64,000 nucleotides of DNA, taken from Symsagittifera roscoffensis (Eukaryota; Xenacoelomorpha; Acoela; Convolutidae). The stretch covers positions 81,269,574 through 81,333,573 of the forward strand of contig NC_087063.1 in assembly GCF_963678635.1 (NCBI RefSeq). The letters run 5' to 3'. The position numbers were made by a program, and so were the translations under genes. The notes below the pieces were generated by a model. It had not been told where the DNA came from. It made no database searches and saw only the letters and a program-made list of their open reading frames with translations. The number at the start of each line of letters is the position of its first letter. The first letter of the stretch is position 1. Below are positions 10,408 through 20,703 of this stretch, one piece after another.

Positions 10408-12207
10408 TCATGTTTTTGATAAACTTCGGCTTCCGACGAATTGTTCTCTCTCGACCTTCAAAAGCTCATTGTAGTTATCTATGTCGTCGAGAATTTTTTC
10501 GATCGCTCCGTTAAACCCACCCTTTTTAGTTAATTGATCTTGGGTAATTTCCATTAATTTTAAATAATATACAACGAAATATAAATATTTCGCTTCATTG
10601 ACTCTTTCTGAACACTTCCTTTGAGTGTATTCTTGAATGTACGGGTGCATTGAGTATTTCTGGTTGTTAGAGTTGTAGTGAATCAAACTCAAATCAGCCA
10701 ATTGCTGAATATCTGTCACAACAGATGCATTTTTAGTATTGGCTAATTGTTGAAATATCCACTTCAAGGCAGACTCGTTGATGGTTTTAGGGAAAACACT
10801 GGCGCATTGCATGAAAAGCTGCAAGTCTTGCGACAGCGATTTAAAAGACCAGCTGAGAACATCGTCGATTCTTTCCTCATAGGTTGTGCTGAGTTTTATT
10901 TTTGCTATCTCGCCCACTCTGATAGGCGGTCGGTTCTTGGCATTGAGTCGCGACACGAGCAAGTTCATTAAGAGTGGAATTTGATCAGATGCAAGAACTG
11001 CCTCTTCTAAAATTCTAGCATCAATATCTTTAGCATTCTCGCTGAACCATGCCGAAACATCATCTCTGGACTTGATCCGGTCTAGAGCAATAATTGTACT
11101 CGAAAAAGTATCCACGCCTGTCATCCAATTCCTGGAAGTACAAATAAACTTGATGTTTCCCTCGGTTGGACACAAACGGGTAATTACGTTCTCCAGAATT
11201 TTTTTAGATTTCAGCTTGTTAAAACCATCGATATTATCCAAAATGATGAAAAGCTTTGCGTACTTTGGAAAACTATTGATATAGCCTTCAAGAATTACAA
11301 ATGCGTCATTAGGCGATTGGCTAACAGCTTCGCGGATCTTGTCGAGATGCTTTCCGATTACAATGCTTATTTCATTTTCCAGTTCCAAAACACTTTTTTT
11401 CTTCGGTCGAGAAAGTCGAAAAATACCAAAAACTCGAGACATAAATCGAGTCCATCGACTTGGTTGGGACTCATCACTTGGTTCAGTTTTGATGTTTTTG
11501 AATTCTTTCATAGACACAAACAGACCAATGATCGATGGATCCGCGGTTTGGGCTTCTGCAAATTTCTCAGCTAACGAGGTCTTGCCTATTCCTGCTGGGC
11601 CTGTTACCAGAACCACTTGCGATTTATTCAAACACTCCTCGAGTTCTCTCAGTTCTTCAACTCTTCCGGCTATTTTGGGAACATGACGTATATTACCGGT
11701 AGGAAGGTCTTCTGAGAAGTATTTTTTCTCTTCAACGTCCTTCTTTATCTTATCAAAGTTTAGATTGGGGTAATTGTTTTGGAAAAATTCAAGTTCACAT
11801 AAGAGCAAGGAAACTTTTTTAAAATATTCTTCGGCGGAAATAGAGACCGCCACGTCGTGTGCAGCTACGTTTCTGATATGATATCTCAGTCTTTTAATAC
11901 TCTCGTTTTTACGCGGGTTAGTGTCAAACTTTTCTATGAGACAAGCGAGAAAAGTAGTGTCTAATTCTTCAAGGCGTGGTGTTCTGTTATTTTGTCTTTG
12001 TAATAGTTTGAATTTTGTTGCTTGACGACAATTTTCAATAAACACTTTTGTTTCATCAACGCATACGAATTCTTCCCAAGTTTCTCCGCGCAGTTTTAGA
12101 ATGCCGTCCATCAAGAGCTGTGAAATATCATCCGCGACACTTTTGATTAAACCGGTCAAAAATCGGTCTTTATCACGTCCGATGCCTCCAGGAGTTGATG
12201 AAATCAT
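10408..12207 (-). CDS. HEPN-NB-ARC STAND ATPase (DZIP3-like HEPN)
   Basis: The open frame of about 600 codons is read from ATG 12207. The frame extends 23 codons upstream but without an ATG, and a TTTTTTAACCAG acceptor lies just before this Met. Residues 1-165 form a helical domain with the HEPN signature Arg-x4-His (RNVAAH, residues 112-117), as in DZIP3-type HEPN modules. The NB-ARC domain follows: Walker A GPAGIGKT at 203-210, Walker B LFIILDNID at 319-327, and CTSR at about 356-359 (sensor position). A winged-helix region follows with FMQCASVFP. A basic insert (about 260-275) is unusual. Such proteins act as NTP-driven oligomerising switches. The HEPN domain is either an RNase, which needs the R-x4-H pair seen here, or an adaptor. 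A role in innate immunity is inferred, not shown. The C-terminal TPR part is probably at 8226-9223. Confidence 0.8.
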   Translation of the reverse strand: MISSTPGGIGRDKDRFLTGLIKSVADDISQLLMDGILKLRGETWEEFVCVDETKVFIENCRQATKFKLLQRQNNRTPRLEELDTTFLACLIEKFDTNPRKNESIKRLRYHIRNVAAHDVAVSISAEEYFKKVSLLLCELEFFQNNYPNLNFDKIKKDVEEKKYFSEDLPTGNIRHVPKIAGRVEELRELEECLNKSQVVLVTGPAGIGKTSLAEKFAEAQTADPSIIGLFVSMKEFKNIKTEPSDESQPSRWTRFMSRVFGIFRLSRPKKKSVLELENEISIVIGKHLDKIREAVSQSPNDAFVILEGYINSFPKYAKLFIILDNIDGFNKLKSKKILENVITRLCPTEGNIKFICTSRNWMTGVDTFSSTIIALDRIKSRDDVSAWFSENAKDIDARILEEAVLASDQIPLLMNLLVSRLNAKNRPPIRVGEIAKIKLSTTYEERIDDVLSWSFKSLSQDLQLFMQCASVFPKTINESALKWIFQQLANTKNASVVTDIQQLADLSLIHYNSNNQKYSMHPYIQEYTQRKCSERVNEAKYLYFVVYYLKLMEITQDQLTKKGGFNGAIEKILDDIDNYNELLKVEREQFVGSRSLSKT

Positions 12208-12338
12208 AATCTTCTGGTTAAAAAATGTAAGCAAATTATAACGGAAGTAATCTAGAGGCACATTTAGTAAGCGCAACAGAGATTATTTGTATATAACGCA
12301 GTCAATATCACTAAAAGCTGTAACGGCCTATAAGACCA

Positions 12339-13493
12339 CACCGAGCGCCCATGGATTCTAATCGATTATAATGGATTCCCGAGACAAAAGTAATTCATTG
12401 TAATCCATTAAAGATGTAAAAATCAGAAAACGAAATCGATTATATTGCCATTATAATCGATTATTTTTCAAAAAATAATCCATTTTTTCTCGAGGGGGGG
12501 GGGGGGGATTTTCAAAAAATTTTCCAAAATTTTGACGACCTTTTTTTTTTTAGGTCAACCAAATTGATTTTTCGAGCTCTGCCAAAGCTCTGTTTCGCCC
12601 CTATTTTGGCTAAATTTTGTGCGCCGCAGGCAAATTTTTGAAAAAACAATCAAAAAAGCCGTTTTTGGGCACTTTTTGAAAAAATTTTGCAAAAAAATTG
12701 CGTTTTTTTTTGGCGCGCGCTCCCCCTCAAAGTTAGTATATATTGGCGCCAAAGGCGCCTTTAGAAAAATTTTAGGGTCGGTCGGCCAAAAACGGATTTC
12801 TGAAAAAGTATCAAAGGGGGGACCCTTTGGGTCGGCAGGGGGTCGAATCCCTGAGGGGGGGGGGGGGGGGGGCGTCCACCCTAACCCCCCATGCCGCCCC
12901 CCCCCCCCCGCCCCCCCCCTTAATCCGCCCCTGATTATAATCCATTATAATCAATTATAATCCATTTTATTTGTAGAACTAAATTCGGTTATTTTTTGCA
13001 AAATGTATTAAAAGGGGGAACAATCTGGAGAGTTGGGCGTGTTAAACGGGGGGGGGGGGCTAAACTGGGAGAGGGGATGTAAACTGGGGGTTGTCATTTA
13101 TTATCCACTCCACCAAAGTCTATCCATCAAAAATCCCCCCGTGTTCAATCATAATGGCGAATGGCGGTTGTGGTTAAACTGGCTGGGAGGGGGTGTGAAC
13201 GGGGCATGAGGCGTACAGTCAGTGGAAATGGATTGAAAAAGCAGAGAATAAAACAAATTGATGTGAAATATAACATTTCATGAAACGTAATTTGTAGCAA
13301 CTGCACTAAACAGGAAATGAGTTAAATTTGAAAAAGTTTGTAAAATTCATGATTAACCTCTCGAAAAAATCCATTATAATAATACATTATAATCGATTAT
13401 AATGGATTAAATTGGCATAAAAATATTAGGATTAAAAATTGGCATAAAAATATTATGACAATATAATTGATTATAATCCATGGGCGCTCGGTG
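12339..13493. mobile_element. TIR element with ATTATAATCGATTATAATGG repeats, nested MITE inside
   Basis: The left end CACCGAGCGCCCATGGATT (12339) is matched in reverse at the right end by AATCCATGGGCGCTCGGTG (ending 13493). Just inside both ends is a palindromic AT-rich motif (GATTATAATCCATTATAATC type). The interior has a G-rich minisatellite related to GTTTAAACGGGGG (about 13040-13200) and a hAT-like MITE inserted at about 12489-12933. No protein is encoded. A partial, inverted relative lies at about 34740-35430. The target duplication is not obvious. Confidence 0.65.
12489..12933 (+). mobile_element. hAT-type MITE, copy A, left end lost
   Basis: It shares the family body (CTCGAGGGGG, GCGCCAAAGGCGCC, GGTCGGTCGGCCAAAA, GGTCGGCAGGGGGTCGAAT) and ends TAATCCGCCCCTG at 12933. 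The left terminus has been deleted. It sits inside the element at 12339-13493. Long G and C runs flank the core. Confidence 0.65.
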
Positions 13494-13853
13494 CGCAAAA
13501 CGTTTCAAGTTGTAGTTTTTCAATTAACGTGAACAACAGTTTACAAGATTTGCAAAGTTCGGCGAACTCTATACTTTGTATATGAAAGTTTTTGCCAGGT
13601 CACAGGACATTCGAGACAAAAAAGAAGTCATCCGAAATTATAACGCGTGAATGTTACGAATGGTGAATATTCTCAGTTTCTGTAAAAACTATTGCATTCG
13701 TCGTTTGTACAACTATTCAGCAGCAAATAAGTTCAAGGATCAACATGAAACGCCTAAGCAGTACTTATTTGTGTTTTTATAAATAAAATGTTTTCATCAA
13801 CCTGTGCTCTCTTACCGGAGACGTAAAATGGTTGTTTGCAGTAGCAGCAGCAG

Positions 13854-13924
<71 letters not shown>

Positions 13925-14763
13925 GCAAAGAAAACCAAATGCAATGTTTAGAAAAACAAACAAGCAAACATGTTGGTAAAAAAATAACAATAAATGTGTC
14001 CAAACAACAACATGAAACACATTTGTTATGCTCTTCTGCGTTTTGAAAAAATAAAAAACGGTTTTCTCAATATGTGCTCTCTCTTAACGAAAACGTAAAA
14101 TGTAATTTTTTTTTCAGTTTTAGCAGCAACATCTGTATTTGCGCAAAACAAAGCAGGAAAGGAAATGCAAATTTCAGACACATAAGCTGACAGAATTTTC
14201 AAACGGTCTGCAGTAAAAGCTTTTTCATCGTTTCACGTTGTTTTTTTTCCGTTATACATCGCTCTAAATGATGAAAATCGATCCATCCGACAGTTAAGTG
14301 CTGGCTATTAAATTGGTACAGCCCAAAACGAAGCAATTATTAGTTCAAATTTATTCTGAATTACCGTTAAAATGTCTTTTTGCAATTTCTAAGGAATTTA
14401 ACTCAAGGCTGTGGATAAAATCCTTGCATTTGTCAAACACATCAACCCAATTTTAAAGTATTTCTACTATTGTTTCATAAATTAGTATATAACCTAGATG
14501 ATACCCCTTATCTAATTCCCGTGGTCAAAATTAGGGTCCAACTAATGGTAAAAATCTGACGTAAGATGACCGAAACAAAAAAAAACATTCCAGCCAAAAG
14601 TTTTGCAAAATTATTTATCAGTACTGGATTAATTTGACTGACAAACTTTAATCATCATCGAAATCATCGTCCTTGTTAACCATGCTTCGCGCCATATATC
14701 TTTCCAGGGTATCCATACGTCGCGCCATGATACCATAGTAATGATACCATAGTAACCAAACAT
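13494..14763. other. non-coding DNA with a weak 280-bp direct repeat
   Basis: Related blocks (TGTGCTCTCTTAMC, ACGTAAAATG, TTAGCAGCARCA) occur at about 13790-13850 and about 14075-14140, so an old tandem duplication is likely. No gene is seen. Confidence 0.4.
13853..13922. repeat. (TA)n microsatellite
   Basis: About 33 uninterrupted TA dinucleotides follow a (CAG)n-like stretch. Reading frames through it give Tyr-Ile repeats and are artefacts. Confidence 0.95.
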
Positions 14764-16085
14764 TGCAAGCATCCATCGTCACATATCAATTCCCAACAGC
14801 CCTGTTAAAATTATCAAAATTGTTTAATTTGAAGTCCCTCATAAAAAAAGGGTGCAACCATACGTCGCGTCATGCATGGAAAATATGTTATTTTAACAAA
14901 AAAACAGATCGGCCATTTTTCATGGCTTCCATGGAACCATGCATGGAGCGACGTTTGGTTGTACATTATGATCAACCCGGGAACTTTATATAAATCAATC
15001 AACGTTAGGTATACGCCCTGAATCAGAATGCAACAAAACGCCATGAAACAATGAGTAAGTTTTTCTCGATCAAGTATTTTAGCCAAAGTATCCAGTTCCA
15101 TTAGATTGTCATACGCCAATTAATTAGGGTGAGATTCATTCATTGGTTTGTTTTCAGCAAAAACCATTTATATTTTCATCAATTGGTTTTTCGAACGATA
15201 TTTTTTCCTACTACTTGAAGCTGCTTCGATATAAAATTCAAGTATCGGAAAATTTAATTAAAGCTATTTTTAAGAGAGCTAAAAAAACAAATAGTTCAAT
15301 AAAAAATCCCGAGGAGACTGTTTTTGTATAACTTAGTCCGATTAAAATGCGCGATTTTTTCAATTGGTTTTTTTAGAATGCTAAAGATCCGAAAGATTAT
15401 TTCTTGAAGAAAAAACTATAAGTTTTAAATTGATTGGAAACGTATAGATAATTCAATATAGTGAATGCGAATGACAAATTTACGATGAAACCAAAGAAAC
15501 TTTAATTTGTTACTGCTCATTTAATTTAAAGTTCAACTTAGGAAGTTTCAGTTTTGCATCAGTTTTATGTATTGATAGTCTTGGATTTTGTCAGAACACA
15601 TTGAGTAATCCCTCGTTTTGTACCAATTTGTAACACTGTGTCTGATAGAAAATGACTAAACTTTTTACTATTAACAAAACTAAGCATACTAGTTTGAAGC
15701 GAAGATGTTTTGGAGAGTTTGACGCATTGAAAAGTTGCCGTTTTGAATTAAAAACAATTTAGACAAACTCAAACTTCCGTTTGTGATCAAACTTTCAAAT
15801 AAAAGACACTGAATCTAACATCTAGGAGTGTTGGTTTTTTCCATACCAATTTGATTTGACTATCGAATTTATGTTTTTGTGCGTCAACTTCTTACAACCC
15901 AATGCAGATACAAAAAACTTGCGTAAAACTTTTTTAAAAAAGAGCTTTCTCAATATTATATTTATGACAAAAATTTGTTTAATTTTTAGTATAACCCCTG
16001 CCAATCATCGCGCAGGTGCGATTCCAGCAAATCGGGGATCTAACGCGCAGTCTACGATGTTTTGAAAAGTCTTGAAAAAAAACTA
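14764..16085 (+). repeat. 1.35-kb tandem duplication, unit 1
   Basis: It begins GCAAGCATCCATCGTCACAT and ends GATGTTTTGAAAAGTCTTGA. The same sequence recurs from 16108 to 17465 with moderate divergence. Near the start is a long hairpin: GTGCAACCATACGTCGCG at about 14853 pairs with CGACGTTTGGTTGTAC at about 14949. The frame on the minus strand (start MAYDNLMELDTLAK) is present in both units but differs by indels, so selection on a protein is not supported. Confidence 0.75.
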
Positions 16086-16107
16086 TAAGTTTATGTATTG
16101 ATATAAA

Positions 16108-17465
16108 TTGCAAGCATCCATTGTCACATATCAATTCCCAACAGCCCTGTTAAACTTATCAAAATTGTTTCATTTGAAGTCCCTCATAATTAAAAAAAAA
16201 TGTGCAACCATACGTCGCGTCATGCATGGAAAAAAAGTAACTTTAACATAAAAACACATCGGCAATTTTTGATGGCTTCCATGGAACCATGCATGGAGCG
16301 ACGTATGGTTGTACATTTTGATCAACCCGGGAACTTTATATAAATCAATCACGTTACGTATACGCCCTGAATCAGATGCATAAAACGCCATGAAACAATG
16401 AGTAAGTTTTTCTCGATCAAGTATTTTAGCCAAAGTATCCAGTTCCATTAGATTGTCATACGCCAATTAAAAAGGGTGAGATTCACTCATTTACATTTTC
16501 ATTAATTGGTTTTTACAAACGATATTTTTTCCTACTACTTGAAGCGGCTTCGATATAAAATTCAAGTATCAGAAAATTGAGTTTGAAAGCAGATGATTTC
16601 ATAAATTGAATATCAAATCAACACCAAAAAATTAATTAAAGCTATTTTTAAGATACCTTAAAAACAAACAGTTCAATAAAAAATCCCGAGGAGACTGTTT
16701 TTGTATAATTTAGTCTGATTAAAATGCGTGATTTTTTCAATTGGTTTTTTTAAAATGCTAAAGATCCGAAAGATTATTTCTCGAAGAAAAAACTTTAAGT
16801 TTTATATTGATTGGAAAAGTATCTATAATTCAATATAGTGAATGCGAATGACGAATTTAGGATGAAACCAAAGAAATTTTAATTAGTTACTGCTCATTTA
16901 ATTTAAAGTTCAACTTAGGAAGCTTCAGTTTTGCATCAGTTTTATGTATTGATAGTCTTGGATTTTGTCAGAACACATTGAGTGCTCGCTCGTTTTGTAC
17001 CAATATGTAACATTGTGTCTGATAGAAAAGGACTAATGTTTTTTACTATCAACAAAACTAAGCATACTAGTTTGAAGCGAAGATGTTTTGGAGAGTTTGA
17101 CGCTTTGAAAAATTGCCGTTTTGAATTAAAAACAATTTAGACAAACTCAAACTTCCGTTTGTGTTCAAACTTTCAAATAAAAGACACTGAATCTAACATC
17201 TAGGAGTGTTGGTTTTTTCCATACCAATTTGATTTGACTATCGAATTTATGTTTTTGTGCGTCAACTTCTTACAACCCAATGCAGATACAAAAAACTTGC
17301 GTAAAACGTTTTTAAAAAAGAACTTTCTCAATATTATATATATATGACAAAAATTTGTTTAATTTTTAGTATAACCCCTGCCAATCATCGCGTAGGTGCG
17401 ATTCCAACAAATCAGGGATCTAACGCGCAGTCTAAGATGTTTTGAAAAGTCTTGAAAAAAACTAT
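16108..17465 (+). repeat. 1.35-kb tandem duplication, unit 2
   Basis: This is the second unit of the repeat at 14764-16085, including the internal hairpin (CCATACGTCGCG at about 16209 against GCGACGTATGG at about 16299). Small insertions and deletions relative to unit 1 suggest the duplication is not recent. Confidence 0.75.
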
Positions 17466-17650
17466 TTGGTATCAATCATTTCTTGCGTATTACAACAAAT
17501 TCTTGCGAGTTACTAAATGAGCAACCAAACTATTGGGCTTTACCTTGATACGTGCGATTTTGTTCCATTTATTTAAAATCACAGATCATATGACTTTTTC
17601 GGCAAACTAAGACTTCGGTTGAAAGTAGGAATTGCATGCAGTATAGAAAA

Positions 17651-19103
17651 CTAATTACATTAAGAGGCCAAACTGTGCATTCTTTGCATTGTATGCGGAT
17701 TCCACAACAGGCCAAAATCAGATTCGTCGCGGAATTCACACCATTGCTACTTTTCTTTGATCTTCTTTGCTTTTATGAATTCCACAAACAAGTACTTAAA
17801 ACACTGTTCAGCTCAAAATTGCCCAAAAAATAGACGAATTTGCGGAATCCTCAACCATAATTGCGGAATCCAAAACAGTTTGTGGAGTCCACAAACAAAC
17901 AATAAGACATGTGTATAGTTAAATTGAGCTATTGTGGAATCCGCAACTGTAAGCGGAACCCGCATTTTGTTTGCGGATTCCGTTTACATATATGTATATA
18001 TGTACTAGCGTTTAAAATTATATCTTTTAATTACAGGATTTCATTTCACTAGAATAGGACTTTACTAGATCAGTGTTTGGGATTAATGAAATCTCAGTTA
18101 CTGATCAGTGTTGGGATCAATAAAATACCAAATACTGAACAAATTCAACGATTTGCTATGCGATGGGTTTCTTATCAAGCTCAACCTAATGACTCCAAAT
18201 AATGAGTTTATTCCATATTTTTTTCCATATTTTATTCCATCAATCCGTAATATTGACCAGTATTTGAGATTGACAGAATCCCAAATTTTGACCTAATTTG
18301 GGAAATGCTGTTTGTTGTGTTTCCATACACTCTCAACCCAATGACTACAATTACTGAATTCATTCGCCGTTAAGCTTCCAAAATCAGTATTTGGGATTGA
18401 CGCAATTCCAAATACTGACCTAATTTGGCGATATGCTGTTTGTTGTGCTTCCATACACTCTGAACCCAATGACTAAAATCCTGAAATTATTCGCCGTTAT
18501 GCTTCCAAAATCAGTATTTGGGATTGACACAACCCCAAATACTGACCTAACTTGGCGATATGCTTTGTGTTGTATTTCCATACACTCTCCACTCAAGGAC
18601 TCCAAATATTGAAATTGATCGGTGTTGCCTTTCCGAAATACTAAAAGATGACATCCACCGATTTAGGTAATCAATGTTTTAAGACTTGTTCGTGGATTTC
18701 ACTGACAATGGTTAAGTCCTTGCTTCTAAATTCCGCATAGCCAGGGATAAGAATTCCAGCTCTAGCTTTTAATTGTTCATATGCTGGTTCAGTTTTGAAC
18801 AAAATTCGGAATCGACCTACAGTTTGCGGAATCCGCTTACAATTGCGGATTCCGCTTAATTTTTTGCGGAATCCACTAACAGTTGCGGAATCCAAAATAA
18901 CCAGCTATATTCTCTTGTTGCGGAATCTGCGACACATCAAATGTACGTTACACTCATATGTACGCGGAATCCACGGGAGTTTTGTAAGTGGAATCCACTT
19001 ACATTTTGGAACATGTTTAAATATTAGTTTTTGGAATCCAGGATCATACAGACACAAAATTGTGTGCTTTTCCAGTGCACAGTTTGGCCTCGTAATGTAG
19101 TAG
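17651..19103. mobile_element. 1.45-kb TIR element with GCGGAATCC motifs
   Basis: The left end carries TTAAGAGGCCAAACTGTGCA (to 17679), and the right end carries its complement TGCACAGTTTGGCCTCGTAA (from 19076). The interior is full of the motif GCGGAATCC and its complement GGATTCCGC, and includes a 127-bp tandem array. No transposase is present. The 5' half is related to the tandem units at 27295-28857. Confidence 0.65.
18100..18630 (+). repeat. tandem repeat, unit about 127 bp
   Basis: CAGTATTTGGGATTGA starts at about 18255 (diverged), 18385 and 18512, with an older copy near 18103. Each unit contains a small palindrome (CAGTATTTGG and CCAAATACTG) and the phrase TTCCATACACTCT. Confidence 0.75.
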
Positions 19104-19594
19104 TATGTAGCTTGATATTCACTAATACATAAGTTAAGCTGTAAAAAAAATAAATGGCTGACCCCAACAAAGTTTGAATCTTCAGAACTAAAGTCCCTCC
19201 TGTGGCTGAAAACTCAAGTAAAGTAAAACGGGTGGACTCCACCACCTCAAAGGAATTTCAGGAAGCCAATTTTACTAGTTTCACAGGAAGGCTACTAGAG
19301 ATGGTTTGAGCCGGGAACCCTCGGACCCCCCCTGGCCCAACTGATAACGATTCCCGGAAGTGTGAAAGAACCTAGTTGATGCAGTTATCATCTGGTCCCC
19401 TACTTCCGGGGTTATGCTCTAAGTGAACAGTCCGCACCACGACTGAACGCAGGGAGCCAAAACGTTGGGATATGGCATGTAGTGGGTTTTTATGCAGTTA
19501 TGCAATTGCACAGAAAAGTATGTAATTAAGACATAATGTTAAAACATCTTCCAGGATTTATTTCATGAAATATCTGAATGACGAAAACAAACCA

Positions 19595-19775
19595 TTTACT
19601 GATCACAGAGAGCCCATACATGTTGGGTTTTTTAAACTGCAGTACGCAAAGCTGAGCATGTTGGATTTGGAGCTTTTCTATAACTTTTTTGACGAATTTT
19701 CATGTAAATAAGCTCGAAGAATTAGAGATGGACAAAAACTCGTTTCTTTACCTCTTGCTGAAAAAAATTTATTCG
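19595..19775 (+). pseudogene. relic of Polinton/Maverick family-B DNA polymerase
   Basis: A translated stretch from about 19600 reads HREPIHVGFFKLQYAKLSML, then a Tyr-Asn-Phe-Phe-Asp segment ending at a stop. The next frame continues with NKLEELEMDKNSF. The order and motifs match the palm region of protein-primed family-B polymerases of Polinton/Maverick transposons, where the second block ends in the catalytic Asp-Thr-Asp-Ser motif. Here that motif reads DKNS, so the second Asp is lost, and a frameshift separates the blocks. No other Polinton gene is seen nearby. This assignment rests on motif recognition only. Confidence 0.55.
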
Positions 19776-19927
19776 AATGCAACCAGCCAGAGAAGTGGTA
19801 CTTGGAAACACTGGAGGAAAAAAAGTGTGTTCTCTCAAACAACTGTTCTCAAACAACATCCGAGAAACAAACGTAAAAAAAGACCGTTACGATCGAACTG
19901 ACCCGCCCGACCGTAAGCTGGCTCCAG

Positions 19928-20165
19928 TTCTTCCTTGTTTAGGGGTGGAGGATGTTGCAGCGCAAATTGAACGAGTATAAATGCAGCATATAAAATGAAC
20001 CAAAATATAAATGCATATAGGGACAGTAGCCGAGCGTATACAGGGTGCGTCTCGGCGGGTTCGACTCCGGTTCGAGTCCCGCCTAGGTCATTTCCTTTCT
20101 AGAACTCAAATATGCTCCGAACTTGATGGGACGCTCCGTAACCAGCTTCGAACCCCCCTCTCCCG
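19928..20165 (+). mobile_element. tRNA-derived SINE, tandem unit 1
   Basis: A 238-bp unit starts TTCTTCCTTGTTTAGGGG. A polymerase III A-box-like sequence (TAGCCGAGCG, about 20027) and a perfect B box (GGTTCGAGTCC, about 20069) lie about 40 nt apart. A cloverleaf does not close, so this is a tRNA-derived element rather than a tRNA gene. Confidence 0.6.
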
Positions 20166-20403
20166 TTCTTCCTTGTTTAGGGGTGGAGGATGTTGCAGCG
20201 CAAATTGAACGAGTATAAATGCAGCATATAAAATGAACCAAAATATAAATGCATATAGGGACAGTAGCCGAGCGTATACAGGGTGCGTCTCGGCGGGTTC
20301 GACTCCGGTTCGAACCCCGCCTAGGTCATTTGCTTTCTAGAACTCAAATATGCTCCGAACTTGATGGGACGCCCCGTAACCAGCTTCGAACCCCCCTCTT
20401 TAA
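20166..20403 (+). mobile_element. tRNA-derived SINE, tandem unit 2
   Basis: A near-identical second copy with the same A box and a B box reading GGTTCGAACCC. A head-to-tail pair of 238 bp with few differences points to a recent duplication. Confidence 0.6.
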
Positions 20404-20703
20404 AAAAAACTATTTTAACCGTATTTTCGCTCTAATTTGGTTCAGCCTTGAGCCAAAAACCGGCAAAAACGTCAAAAACCGTCAAAAAGAGCAATTTGTC
20501 TCAAGGACTAATACTGGCCATTTAGCAGCTTGCTATGAGTTATTCAGCTGATTATGGCTGATGTTAAAAATGGTAAAGTATGTTAAAAATATCAATATAT
20601 TACGAAACTTCGGGAGTTATTTTGCCGAGAAACTTCTCTTTAATTCAATTGTTTGAAAACCGAATTTTTTACGAATTGTGGAGATTGACACGCACTTTTG
20701 GCG

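Noticed and set aside
13754-14046. Tyr/Ile-rich protein genes on both strands
   Set aside because: Translated (TA)n microsatellite.
14814-15119. Conserved 98-101 aa protein in the tandem units (minus strand)
   Set aside because: Conservation follows from DNA duplication; differences are indels that shift frame rather than silent changes.
20020-20100. tRNA gene
   Set aside because: A and B boxes are present but acceptor and anticodon stems do not form, and the unit is duplicated with flanks; a SINE fits better.
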